DNA of 23,579 bases from SXXH01 sp041165735 (GCA_046341775.1 JBKDQQ010000160.1:1-23579); one strand, 5' to 3'. Positions 15,416 through 23,218 are shown, counted from the stretch's first letter. Numbers and translations: made by a program. The notes: generated by a model not told the origin, from the letters alone.

Positions 15416-16654
15416 ATGCCCCACAACATCGTCTTCAGCCCGATCGCCGACGAACTGGCCGCCATCGCCCGCGAGATCGCGGACAAGCATGTGCGCCCCG
15501 CCGCCGCCAAGCACGACAAGGCGCAGCAGTACAACCACGACGCGGCCAAGGCGGTCGCGCAGGCCGGCCTGTTCAAGACCTTCATCCCCAAGGAGTACGG
15601 CGGCCACGGCGCCGGCATCCTCGCCCTGGCGCGCGTGACCGAGGAACTGGCCAAGGCCGACTCGGGCTTCGGCGTGGCCTTCGCGGTCAACGCGCTCGGC
15701 AGCTTCCCGATCCTCGTCGGCGGCACCGAGGCGCAGAAGCAGCACTGGTTGCCGCAAGTCGCGCGCGGCGAGAAGTTCGTCGCGTTCTGCCTGTCCGAGA
15801 AGTACGCCGGCTCCGACGCCTCCGGGCTCGCCGTGACGGCCGTCGAGGACGGCGACCACTACATCATCAACGGCGAGAAGAAGTGGACGACCAACGGCGG
15901 CGTCGCCGACATCTACTCGGTCTTCTGCGTCACGGACCCCACCTCCAAGTCGCGCCGCATCAGCGCCATCGTGGTGGAGAAGGGCACGCCCGGCTTCACG
16001 GTCAAGAAGATCGAGGACAAGATGGGCATCCGCTGCGTGCCCGTGGTCGAGACGCACTTCGACAACGTGCGCGTGCCCAAGTCGAACCTGATCGGCGAGC
16101 GCCCGGGCATGGGCTTCAAGCACGCCATGATGACGCTCGACCTGGCGCGCCCCGGCGTCGCGGCCCAGGCCGTCGGCGCGGCGCAAGGTGCCCTCGACCT
16201 CGCCAACGTCTACTCGAACCGCCGCGTGCAGTTCGGCGTGCCCATCTCGAACCACCAGATGGTGCAGAAGATGATGGCCGACATGGCGATGAAGACCGAG
16301 GCGGCGCGCTGGCTCGTCTACGCCGCCGCCGCGGCCGCCGACGCCCAGAACGGCAGCGTCAGCAAGATGGCCGCCATGGCGAAGTGCTTCGCCACCGACG
16401 TCGCCATGGAAGTCGCCACCGACGCCGTGCAGGTCTTCGGCGGCTACGGCTTCATGGAGGACTACCCGATCGCGAAGTACTTCCGCGACGCGAAGATCCT
16501 CCAGATCTACGAAGGCACCAACCAGATCCAGCGCATGGTCATCGCGCGCAGCCTGATCAAGGACTGCAGCGAGCTCGACCACCTCAAGCCCTACATCCCG
16601 GCCGAGGTGCAGCAGACCTACCGCAAGGACGCGGCTCCGATCGGGCAAGGCTGA
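15416..16654 (+). CDS. Acyl-CoA dehydrogenase (short-chain/butyryl type)
   Basis: The 412-residue product is a standard FAD-dependent acyl-CoA dehydrogenase. It has an N-terminal helical domain (1-120, FIPKEYGGHGAG), the beta domain with FCLSEKYAGSDASGLAVTA and WTTNGGVADIYSVF, and the C-terminal helical domain with RRVQFGVPISNHQMVQ, QVFGGYGFMEDYPIAKYFRDAKI and LQIYEGTNQIQRM. Glu366 in IYEGT is at the catalytic-base position of the short- and medium-chain subfamily. It oxidises acyl-CoA to trans-2-enoyl-CoA and passes electrons to an electron-transfer flavoprotein. The chain-length preference is inferred from overall resemblance. The ATG has a good GGAG 8 bases upstream. No ETF or other beta-oxidation gene lies in the window. 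Confidence 0.93.
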   Translation: MPHNIVFSPIADELAAIAREIADKHVRPAAAKHDKAQQYNHDAAKAVAQAGLFKTFIPKEYGGHGAGILALARVTEELAKADSGFGVAFAVNALGSFPILVGGTEAQKQHWLPQVARGEKFVAFCLSEKYAGSDASGLAVTAVEDGDHYIINGEKKWTTNGGVADIYSVFCVTDPTSKSRRISAIVVEKGTPGFTVKKIEDKMGIRCVPVVETHFDNVRVPKSNLIGERPGMGFKHAMMTLDLARPGVAAQAVGAAQGALDLANVYSNRRVQFGVPISNHQMVQKMMADMAMKTEAARWLVYAAAAAADAQNGSVSKMAAMAKCFATDVAMEVATDAVQVFGGYGFMEDYPIAKYFRDAKILQIYEGTNQIQRMVIARSLIKDCSELDHLKPYIPAEVQQTYRKDAAPIGQG

Positions 16655-16678
16655 GGCGCCGACGCGCAAGGCGCCACC

Positions 16679-17557
16679 ATGCTGACCTTCCTCGCGCGGC
16701 AGGCGTTCTCGCGGCCCCACCGTCTCGCATCCATGATCGCCGGAGCGCGGCAGGCGTCGCTCTTGCGCGCGCATCCCCATCCCACCGTGCGCGCGCTCGG
16801 CGTCGCCTGCGGCGCCGCGCAAGAGCGGCGGCTCGGCGACGAGGACGCGCGCGTGGTGGCCGGCATCGAGGCGTTGCGCGCCCGCGCCTCGACTTCTTCG
16901 GAGCGGTTGCGCATCGACGATTACGGCGCCGGCGCGCCGGATTCCACGTTCAGCGAGGAGCAGATGGCCGCGGGCCGCGTCATCGAACGCACCGTCGGCG
17001 AAGCGTGTCGCGCCAGCAAGAAGCCCGCGTGGGCCGGCCTGTTGTGGCATCTCGTGCGGGAGTTCAAGCCGGAACGCTGCGTCGAGCTCGGCTGCTGCCT
17101 CGGCATCTCCGCCTGCTACCAAGGCCACGCCTTGCGCTCGAACGGCGGTGGCGGACGCCTGTGGACCCTCGAGGGCGCTCCCATGTTGGCCGCGGTCGCG
17201 CGGCGTCACTTGGCCGAGCAAGGGCTTGACGGGCGCGTGGAAGTGGTCGTGGGCCGTTTCCAGGACACGCTGCCCGGCTTGCTGGCGCGCCACGCTCCGA
17301 TCGACTACGCCTTCATCGACGGCCACCACGACGAGCAGGCGACCCTGCGCTACTTCGAGCAACTGCTGCCGCATCTCGCGCCGCGCGCCTTGCTGGTCTT
17401 CGACGACATCGATTGGTCCGACGGCATGCGCCGAGCCTGGGCGCGCCTCGTCGACGACCGCCGCATCCAGCTGTCCATCGATTGCGGCGAAGTCGGCGTG
17501 TGCGCCGTGGACGCCACGATCAAGGACAAGCTGCGGGCCGCGATCCCGTTGGCTTGA
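16679..17557 (+). CDS. O-methyltransferase-like class I SAM methyltransferase
   Basis: The 292-residue product has an N-terminal helical region of about 120 residues. The SAM domain follows, with RCVELGCCLGISACYQ (motif I, about 133-148), LWTLEGAPMLAAVARRHLAEQGL (acidic Glu at strand 2), VEVVVGRFQDTLPGLL, IDYAFIDGHHDEQATLRYFEQLLPHLAPRALLVFDDIDWSDGM (about 208-250) and a final strand pair. The DGxHxxxxxxxDxxxx...LLVFDDIDW pattern is that of the Methyltransf_24 / caffeoyl-CoA O-methyltransferase-like group, where the Asp residues bind a divalent metal. The substrate is unknown. It begins 24 bases after the acyl-CoA dehydrogenase stop, so it is probably co-transcribed, although no functional link is evident. 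Confidence 0.8.
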   Translation: MLTFLARQAFSRPHRLASMIAGARQASLLRAHPHPTVRALGVACGAAQERRLGDEDARVVAGIEALRARASTSSERLRIDDYGAGAPDSTFSEEQMAAGRVIERTVGEACRASKKPAWAGLLWHLVREFKPERCVELGCCLGISACYQGHALRSNGGGGRLWTLEGAPMLAAVARRHLAEQGLDGRVEVVVGRFQDTLPGLLARHAPIDYAFIDGHHDEQATLRYFEQLLPHLAPRALLVFDDIDWSDGMRRAWARLVDDRRIQLSIDCGEVGVCAVDATIKDKLRAAIPLA

Positions 17558-18076
17558 GTCCGCGTGGCGTGCGCGACGCCGCCTCGCCCGGAACGGCCGG
17601 CCTCTTGCGTCCCTTCGGGTCGAACGACGCGCGAGCGCCGTCTTGGGCGACGAACGGCCACCGTGTGCGCGGCGTCCGCCTTCCACGCGAACGATGGGGG
17701 AGTGGTCGCTGCGTGCGGGAGAGACGAAGGCCGCCCAGCAAGTTCGGTCGCGCATGCCGACCACCCATGACGTCGATTGGTGCGTGATGCGCCGCCAGAT
17801 TCGACGGCGACGACGACCGTGAGGTGGGGGGCGACGCGCCACGGCGCGAGGGTGCAAACCAGCTCGATGCCTCGCTCGCAGGTTGTCGGCCCTACGCTTG
17901 ACACAGGCGTCCGAGGTTGCGTGCCCGCCGTCGACGCGTGAGCGCGGCGCGGCGCGAGGATCCCGACGCAAGAGCACAGGAATGGGGTGGGCGTTGACGC
18001 GCTCGGGGGCGGGCGGGGAGACTGCTCGAAAGCGGCTGCAGGGTATTTACCCCCTGTCGCGCGCGCCTCCCTCCCG
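17558..18076. other. 519-base gap before the kinase gene
   Basis: I see no credible gene; the open frames here are Arg/Ala/Pro/Ser-rich and lack motifs. A perfect TTGACA lies at 17898-17903 without a matching -10. A TTGACG at 17994-17999 is the better promoter candidate. The region around 18041-18050 (GGGTATTTACCCC) is a small palindromic AT-richer spot 27-36 bases before the kinase ATG. No hairpin with a T-tract was found after 17557. Confidence 0.5.
17994..18023 (+). promoter_or_regulatory. Candidate promoter of the kinase gene
   Basis: TTGACG (17994-17999), 18 bases, then GAGACT (18018-18023), ending 53 bases before the ATG at 18077. The -35 is good and the -10 poor. The 15-mer GCGTTGACGCGCTCG is identical to that upstream of the TPR gene (5611-5625). 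If it is a -35, the upstream ATG at 17987 cannot be the start. Confidence 0.3.
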
Positions 18077-21000
18077 ATGGCCAAGGACCCGCAAGCAGCG
18101 CCGGACTCGCACGATCGTACGCAGAGCATCCTGGCGCGCTTCTTCGATGAGTGGCCGGACGGGGAGCTCGAGTCGTTCGATGCCTGGGCGTCGGCGCAGG
18201 GCGAGCTGGGCGATGCCCAGTTGCGGGCGCAGGTGCGGGCGCTGCTCGAAGACTGGCTGCTGTCGAAGCGCGTGCTCCAAGGCAACGACTTCTTCGGGCC
18301 CAGCGCGGGTCGCGAGCGGCGCTCGGACCCGCGCGGCCCCGGCCGCCGATTCGCCGAGGGCCAGCGGGTCGCGCACTTCGTTCTGCGCCGCTTCCTCGCC
18401 GAGGGCGGCATGGGGCAGGTGTGGGAGGCGTACGACGAGAAGCTGCGCCGATCGGTCGCGCTCAAGTTCGTGCGTCCGGACCGCGTGGATGCGCGCTCGC
18501 TCGAACGCTTCGAGCGCGAGGCGCGCGCGGGCGGCCGCCTCTCGCATCCGTGCATCGTGCGCACGCTGGCCTTCAACGGCTCCGGCGATCCGGCGTGGAT
18601 CGCGCAAGAGCTGGTCGAAGGCTCGTGGACGCTCAAGGACTTCCTCGACGATCTGCGCGCCGAGGATCGCACGCCCGAGGGCTACTACCGGCGTGCGGCG
18701 GAGCTGGTGGCCGCCCTCGCCGACGGCCTCGAAGCCGCGCACCAAGCGGGCGTGATCCACCGCGACATCAAGCCGCAGAACATCCTGATCGCGCGCGACG
18801 ACACTCCGAAGCTCACGGACTTCGGCCTCGCGCGGGTGAGCGACGACTCGTTCCTCTCGGTGACGGGCGAGTTCGCGGGGACGTACGCGTACATGAGCCC
18901 CGAGCAGGTGACGGCGAAGCGCATCGGGCTGAACCATCGCACGGACATCTTCAGCCTGGGCGTGGTGCTCTACGAACTCTTGAGCCTGCGCCGCCCGTTC
19001 GAGGGCGACACGACGCACCAGATCAGCCAGAAGATCCTGTTCTTCGAGCCGCCGGAGCCGTCGAAGATGCGCTCGCAGTGCCCGCGCGAGTTGTCGATCA
19101 TCTGCGGCAAGGCGCTGGAGAAGGACCCCGATCGCCGCTACGCGACGATGGCGGAGTTCGCGGCGGACCTGCGGCGGCACTTGAAGGACGAGCCGATCCT
19201 GGCGCGGCCGCCGAGCACGCTGGTGCGGGTCGTGAAGTGGGCGCGCCGCAACCCGGGGCCGAGCGTAGGCGTTGGCGTGGGCGCGGCCGCGCTGGTGCTG
19301 ATCAGCGGCGTGGCGCTCGTGGCCCGCGATCAAGCGCAGAGAGCCGAGCGAGGTGAGGCAGCGGCCAAGGACAACTTGGCGCTGGCGAACAAGAACGCGG
19401 ACGAGGCGCGGCAGAACGCCGAACAGGCGCAACGCAACGCCGAAGAAGCGACGCAGAAGGCGAACGACGTGCTGTCGCTGTCGGCGCAGAAGGATCACGA
19501 CGACTTGGTGGCGGAGGCGTCGAAGCTGTGGCCGGCGCATCCGGAGATGATTCCGGCGTATGAGGACTGGCTGCGTCGCGCGAGCGAGTTGATCGACGGG
19601 CGCGCGGAGGACAAGGCGAAGGGCGTCAAGAAGCGGCTGAGTCTCGCGGAGCACCGGGCGAAGTTGACGGAGCTGCGCGCGGACGCGAAGCCGCTGAGCG
19701 AAGCCGAGGTGCAGGCCGAGCGCGAGTCGCATCCGCGGTACGCCGAGTTGCAGGCGAAGCAGGCGGAGCTGTTGTGGCGCTCGCGGATGTTGGGCGACGA
19801 GCCTTGGCCGAGCGAGGCCAGCGTCGAAGCGGATCTGGCGAAGGAATCGTTGCCGTCGGACGCCGACGCGCTCAACGGGCTCGCTAGGCTGCTGGTGGAT
19901 CCGGCGAAGCCGGTTTTCGGACAGGAAGTGCGCGCGTTCTTGCTGGCGCGTCGCGCAGTGGACGCGGCGGGCGAGGAGGAACGTTCTGGCATCCGCGACA
20001 CGCTGGCATGGGCGCTGTTCCGGGTGGGCCGCTTCGACGCAGCGTTGTCGAAGGCACGCACGGCGCTGTCGGAACCGGGTAGCGACGCGCTGAAGGAGTC
20101 GGCCGCCGACCTGGAGAAGGCGGTCGCCGCCTGGCGCGGGGACGAGGCATCGAAACGCCGCGAGGGGCGCGACAAGCTGGCGGAGGAAGTCGCGGTGCTG
20201 ACGGCGCAGGTGAACGAGCGTCGCACCTACGCGTTCGACGATCCGGAGCAGGAGTGGTGGAACCGTTCGCTGTCGAAGCTGGTCGGCGACCTGGAGAAGC
20301 TGCGCGATCCGAAGAGCGGCTTGATGAACGATGTCTTGGCAGAGCCCTTCGGCTGGGGCGTGGCCAAGCGCTATGAGTTCGCGCAAACGATCGGCGATCG
20401 CAGTGTCGACGGACCGGAGGCAAGGCGCCTGTGGGACGAAGCGATCGCGGCGATCAAGTCTTCGCCGAAGTACGGCGAGCTCGAGATCGTGCCGCAGATG
20501 GGGCTCCTGCCGATCGGGATGGACCCGGTCTCGCAGTTGTGGGAGTTCGCGCACTTGCAGACGGGCGAGCCGGCGTTGCGTGGCGCGGAGGGGAAGCTCG
20601 TGCTGACCGAGGAGACGGGCTTGGTGTTCGTTCTGATCCCCGGCGGGAAGTTCTGGATGGGCGCGCAAAACAAGCCCGGCGCGCAAAACCACGACCCTGC
20701 CGCCACGAACAATGAAGGTCCGGTGCACGAAGTCGAGCTGAGCCCATACTTCCTTTCGAAGTACGAGATGACGCAGGGCCAGTGGCAACGGATCGCCAGC
20801 GTGAATCCGAGCTACTACAACCCGCCGGGCGGATTTGCTATTTCTCTGCTGCACCCGGCGGAACAGGTGTCTTGGCAGGACTGCTTCGCTCTTCTCGAGA
20901 ATCTTGGTTTGTCTCTTCCAAGCGAAGCGCAATGGGAGCACGGAGCACGCGGCGGTACTTCGACTCGTTGGTGGACGGGCCAGGAATACGAGAGCCTGCG

Positions 21001-21379
21001 CGGCAAGGTGAACGTCGCGGACAAGTCGTACGTGGCGGCGGGAGGTGCAGCCGCCAATGCCGCGGACATGCCCGATCTTGATGACGGCAGTGTCGTCCAC
21101 GCCGCGGTTGGGACATACGCCGCGAACGGCTTTGGGCTGCACGAGGTGGCCGGCAACATCGGGGAGTGGTGCTTGGACGGCTACGATTGGGGCCCCTATC
21201 GCAAGAAGAGTGGCAAGGATCCCGTTTCGCTGTGGTCAAGCTCCGTCAACCGCGTGCTTCGCGGCGGGTTTTGGAGCTTTTCCCCCGCCAACGCGGGATC
21301 GGCGGCCCGCAACGTCTACACGCCGGAGTTCCGCGACAGTGGCAGCGGCCTCCGCCCCTCCAGGCGCATCACGCCTTAA
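18077..21379 (+). CDS. Membrane Ser/Thr protein kinase with C-terminal FGE-sulfatase (C-type-lectin-fold) domain
   Basis: The product is 1100 residues. A conserved-looking N-terminal segment (about 15-75) precedes a complete Hanks-type kinase domain (about 98-370): glycine loop LAEGGMGQVW, Lys130 in VALKF, HRDIKPQN with Asp230, DFG at 248-250, and AYMSPEQ. A basic stop-transfer stretch and one membrane helix follow (about 396-416), then a long Ala/Glu/Gln/Asn-rich coiled coil (417-470) and an unrecognised helical region (about 470-840). The FGE-sulfatase domain is at about 845-1100 (VFVLIPGGKFWMGA; YEMTQGQW; LSLPSEAQWEHGARGG; NGFGLHEVAGNIGEWCLDGYDWG; RVLRGGFW). The kinase would be cytoplasmic and the FGE-fold domain outside the membrane. 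The cysteines expected in the active site of true formylglycine-generating enzymes are absent from the C-terminal motif, so a binding or sensor role is more likely. ATG 18077 is preferred over ATG 17987, whose extra 30 residues look non-coding. Confidence 0.92.
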   Translation: MAKDPQAAPDSHDRTQSILARFFDEWPDGELESFDAWASAQGELGDAQLRAQVRALLEDWLLSKRVLQGNDFFGPSAGRERRSDPRGPGRRFAEGQRVAHFVLRRFLAEGGMGQVWEAYDEKLRRSVALKFVRPDRVDARSLERFEREARAGGRLSHPCIVRTLAFNGSGDPAWIAQELVEGSWTLKDFLDDLRAEDRTPEGYYRRAAELVAALADGLEAAHQAGVIHRDIKPQNILIARDDTPKLTDFGLARVSDDSFLSVTGEFAGTYAYMSPEQVTAKRIGLNHRTDIFSLGVVLYELLSLRRPFEGDTTHQISQKILFFEPPEPSKMRSQCPRELSIICGKALEKDPDRRYATMAEFAADLRRHLKDEPILARPPSTLVRVVKWARRNPGPSVGVGVGAAALVLISGVALVARDQAQRAERGEAAAKDNLALANKNADEARQNAEQAQRNAEEATQKANDVLSLSAQKDHDDLVAEASKLWPAHPEMIPAYEDWLRRASELIDGRAEDKAKGVKKRLSLAEHRAKLTELRADAKPLSEAEVQAERESHPRYAELQAKQAELLWRSRMLGDEPWPSEASVEADLAKESLPSDADALNGLARLLVDPAKPVFGQEVRAFLLARRAVDAAGEEERSGIRDTLAWALFRVGRFDAALSKARTALSEPGSDALKESAADLEKAVAAWRGDEASKRREGRDKLAEEVAVLTAQVNERRTYAFDDPEQEWWNRSLSKLVGDLEKLRDPKSGLMNDVLAEPFGWGVAKRYEFAQTIGDRSVDGPEARRLWDEAIAAIKSSPKYGELEIVPQMGLLPIGMDPVSQLWEFAHLQTGEPALRGAEGKLVLTEETGLVFVLIPGGKFWMGAQNKPGAQNHDPAATNNEGPVHEVELSPYFLSKYEMTQGQWQRIASVNPSYYNPPGGFAISLLHPAEQVSWQDCFALLENLGLSLPSEAQWEHGARGGTSTRWWTGQEYESLRGKVNVADKSYVAAGGAAANAADMPDLDDGSVVHAAVGTYAANGFGLHEVAGNIGEWCLDGYDWGPYRKKSGKDPVSLWSSSVNRVLRGGFWSFSPANAGSAARNVYTPEFRDSGSGLRPSRRITP
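21251..21376 (+). other. Possible diversified C-terminal region (DGR variable-region-like)
   Basis: This is the last 42 codons of the kinase gene. The FGE-fold consensus RVLRGGSW...P.NARSA.RN..TPE.R....GFR is kept at framework positions. Non-consensus residues cluster at 1065, 1067-1069, 1080-1081 and 1087-1090. All ten of those codons are NNY (ttt, agc, ttt, tcc, gtc, tac, gac, agt, ggc, agc), the pattern left when template AAY codons are mutated at adenines. No template repeat or reverse transcriptase is in the window, so this is an inference only. Confidence 0.35.
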
Positions 21380-21394
21380 TCCTTTACCACTTCA

Positions 21395-21410
21395 CCACGG
21401 CTGGCCGTGG
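21395..21410 (+). repeat. Hairpin 16 bases past the kinase stop codon
   Basis: CCACGGC (21395-21401) is followed by two bases and its exact complement GCCGTGG (21404-21410). It can also be drawn as a 6-bp stem with a CTGG tetraloop. A pyrimidine-rich tract (CCTTTACCACTTCACC) separates it from the stop codon. It might be a transcript 3'-end element, or, if the kinase is a DGR target, the hairpin that often lies just after variable regions. Confidence 0.55.
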
Positions 21411-21427
21411 ACAACGCCGTTGCGAGG

Positions 21428-21506
21428 CGCCGCGCCGGGCGCGGCGAGCGTAGCCGCCAGCGCGAGGCGCAGCGCCGGAGCGGGCAGTAGAACCTGCGTT
21501 TTTTTT
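21428..21506 (+). terminator. Probable terminator region of the kinase gene
   Basis: A perfect 9-bp inverted repeat with a 1-base centre (21428-21436 with 21438-21446) is followed by a 14-of-15 direct repeat (21422-21436 and 21462-21476). Then comes a short GCAG/CTGC stem (21484-21487 with 21494-21497) running into a run of eight T (21499-21506). The last stem is only 4 bp, so Rho-independent efficiency is uncertain, but the T8 tract is unique in the window. Confidence 0.45.
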
Positions 21507-21667
21507 GTGCGCGTCCATCCGGACATGACGCCTGCGATGCTGGTCGAGCACACCCACTCGCGTGCTCGCGCCTGCACGCAAGTACCATCGGCCTCATCCG
21601 GCGCCACGCCTCCGGCGCATGCGTCAGGCTCCCACCGCTTCGCGCCCCCACGCTTCGCGCCCGCGTG

Positions 21668-22687
21668 CTATTCCCCCAAGGCCCTTACCACCTCTTCCGC
21701 CACCAACGCATAGCCCTCCGCCCGCGGGTGGTACCGGTCGCCGCGCAGGAACAACTCCATCGGTGGCGCGGTGGCGTGCGCGACTTGGCGGAACGACGCG
21801 GCCAGGTCGAAGGTGGGGATGCCGCGCGCTTGGCAGGCTTGGGCCAAGCGTTGCTGCAACTCGTCCTGGTGCAGCCCGCCGAGCACTTGCGATTCGTAGG
21901 GGAAGAGGAACATGACGAGGCGCGCGCCTGCGGCTTGGCAGGCGGCGTGCAACGCGTCGAGGTGCACCAACTCGCGTTCGAAGGCCGCTTGGTCTTCGGC
22001 GGCGCGCTCGGGTTGCGCCGCGGCCAAGGCGCGGGCGCGCGACCAATCGCCCTCCCGGCGCAGGTGCCACCACCAGGCGCGCGCAAGTCGGTAGAGCGCC
22101 AAGCGCCCCATGGCGTCGCGCGCGTCGTCGGAGAACGCCTGGCGCAGGCCTTGTTGTTCGAAGGCTTGCACATTGGCGCGCCGCACGACGCTGTCGAAGT
22201 CGTTGGCGTTCCAACCCACGACGACGAGGTCGTAGCGCGCGGCGGCCAAGGCGCGGCGCGTCGCTTCCGCGTATTGGCGGCCCGAGTACCCGTTGACGCC
22301 GGCGTTGTCGACCACGGCCAAGGCGCGGCGCGGGTCCGGCGCGGCGCGCAGCAAGGTCTCCAACTGGCGCGGCCAGGTGTCGCGTTCCTCGACGCCCTTG
22401 CCGAAGGTGCACGAGTCGCCGACCGCCAAGACGCGCAGGCCGCCGGGCGCGACGGCTGGTGAACTGGAACGGCGACGGCCGGCGTCGTCGGTGGCGTACG
22501 GACTGCCGTCCCAGTGGCTTTCCCACGCGGGGCGGTGCACTTGCTTGAGGACCGGATCGGCCAGATAGGGGCTGCGGTCCACGAAGGTGAACGGACCGGG
22601 CTCGGCGGCGCGCGCCACCAGTTCGGCCACGAGGAACAGGACGAGGGTCGCCCCGAACCCCGTCAGCAGCTTGCGCAGGATCCGCAT
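21668..22687 (-). CDS. Membrane-anchored SGNH/GDSL-type hydrolase
   Basis: The 339-residue product begins with a basic n-region and one hydrophobic helix (about 8-27, LLTGFGATLVLFLVAELVA), which is either a signal anchor or an uncleaved signal. The SGNH blocks follow in order: AVGDSCTFGKG with Ser92 in GDS (block I), NAGVNGYSGRQ (block II, Gly), VVVGWNANDFD (block III, Asn162), and GDRYHPRAEGY with Asp317 and His320 (block V). This completes the catalytic triad/tetrad of an ester hydrolase. It probably acts outside the cytoplasmic membrane on an acetylated glycan or a lipid; the substrate is unknown. The family resembles SGNH proteins found next to polysaccharide export genes in other bacteria, but no such genes are here. 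ATG 22687 is chosen because the extra 26 upstream residues would precede the membrane helix with an Arg/Pro-rich leader. Confidence 0.82.
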   Translation of the reverse strand: MRILRKLLTGFGATLVLFLVAELVARAAEPGPFTFVDRSPYLADPVLKQVHRPAWESHWDGSPYATDDAGRRRSSSPAVAPGGLRVLAVGDSCTFGKGVEERDTWPRQLETLLRAAPDPRRALAVVDNAGVNGYSGRQYAEATRRALAAARYDLVVVGWNANDFDSVVRRANVQAFEQQGLRQAFSDDARDAMGRLALYRLARAWWWHLRREGDWSRARALAAAQPERAAEDQAAFERELVHLDALHAACQAAGARLVMFLFPYESQVLGGLHQDELQQRLAQACQARGIPTFDLAASFRQVAHATAPPMELFLRGDRYHPRAEGYALVAEEVVRALGE

Positions 22688-22780
22688 GCCTCGAAGAGTC
22701 TGCGCCCAGCGGCACGGGTCGGCCAGTCGGGGGCGTCGGTTTCGAGCGTCACGCACGGGCGGCATCCGCGGGGCGGGAGC

Positions 22781-22865
22781 GGATGCTTCGGGTGCTTGGG
22801 GCGCTCAGGGTGCTTCGGGTGCTCGGGTGCTTCGCGCGGTTCGAGTGCTTCGGGAGCTTCGAGTC
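22781..22865 (+). repeat. Low-complexity repeats of a GTGCTTCGG-like 9-mer
   Basis: Degenerate copies of GGTGCTTCGG/GGTGCTCGG are packed head-to-tail (at about 22783, 22791, 22809, 22818, 22826, 22844 and 22854). The plus strand here is nearly devoid of A and strongly G/T-rich. Reading frames give repetitive SGA or VLR peptides, suggesting an expanded simple repeat, not a gene. Confidence 0.7.
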
Positions 22866-23117
22866 GTCCTGGCTGTGCGGGTGCCTCCGGCGCTCGACGC
22901 AGGCCGCGCCGGTTCGGTCGCCGACCCCGAAGCCGGAACGGCGGGTAGCGCGGCCCCAGTCCGTTTGGTTTGGGTCAAAGCCCCGCTTTGTCCTTCGGTG
23001 GGGAGGGGGCACCGGCTGTCTACCAGTTCAGAGGAGGCGGTCGGGCGTGGGCGTGCGGCGTATCGACGGATCCGCGGCGCCGAAGCCCGGGTGCCAACCG
23101 AGGGTCATGCCTCGCGG

Positions 23118-23218
23118 CAGTGATCCCGAGACAGTGCCCATGCGGCCGTGCTCACGAGGCAGTGCTCTGCGGCAGTGCCCTGCCGCAGTGCCACCGCCGC
23201 AGTGCCACTGCGGCGGTG
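23118..23218. repeat. GCAGTG repeat cluster with nested hairpins
   Basis: The motif GCAGTG (once ACAGTG) occurs six times in about 90 bases. The last copies are arranged as two hairpins: an 8-bp stem with a TGCC loop (23168-23175 with 23180-23187) and a perfect 13-bp inverted repeat around one base (CACCGCCGCAGTG at 23192-23204, complement at 23206-23218). The whole lies in non-coding DNA. Confidence 0.8.

Noticed and set aside
17898..17926. Perfect TTGACA as a promoter
   Set aside because: No -10-like hexamer is found 16-18 bases downstream; that stretch is GC-rich.
15311..17977. 888-residue minus-strand open frame opposite the acyl-CoA dehydrogenase
   Set aside because: Mirror of a highly conserved plus-strand gene, with His/Val/Arg-rich composition and no motif.
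17987..18076. Upstream ATG giving the kinase 30 more residues
   Set aside because: The extension (MGVDALGGGRGDC...) looks non-coding, would contain the TTGACG promoter candidate, and is not needed for any domain.
20620..21379. True formylglycine-generating (sulfatase-activating) enzyme activity
   Set aside because: The C-terminal motif lacks the cysteines that form the active site in genuine enzymes, and no sulfatase gene is nearby.
22688..22765. Upstream ATG giving the SGNH hydrolase 26 more residues
   Set aside because: It would place an Arg/Pro-rich leader before the membrane helix; the inner ATG gives a normal signal-anchor start.
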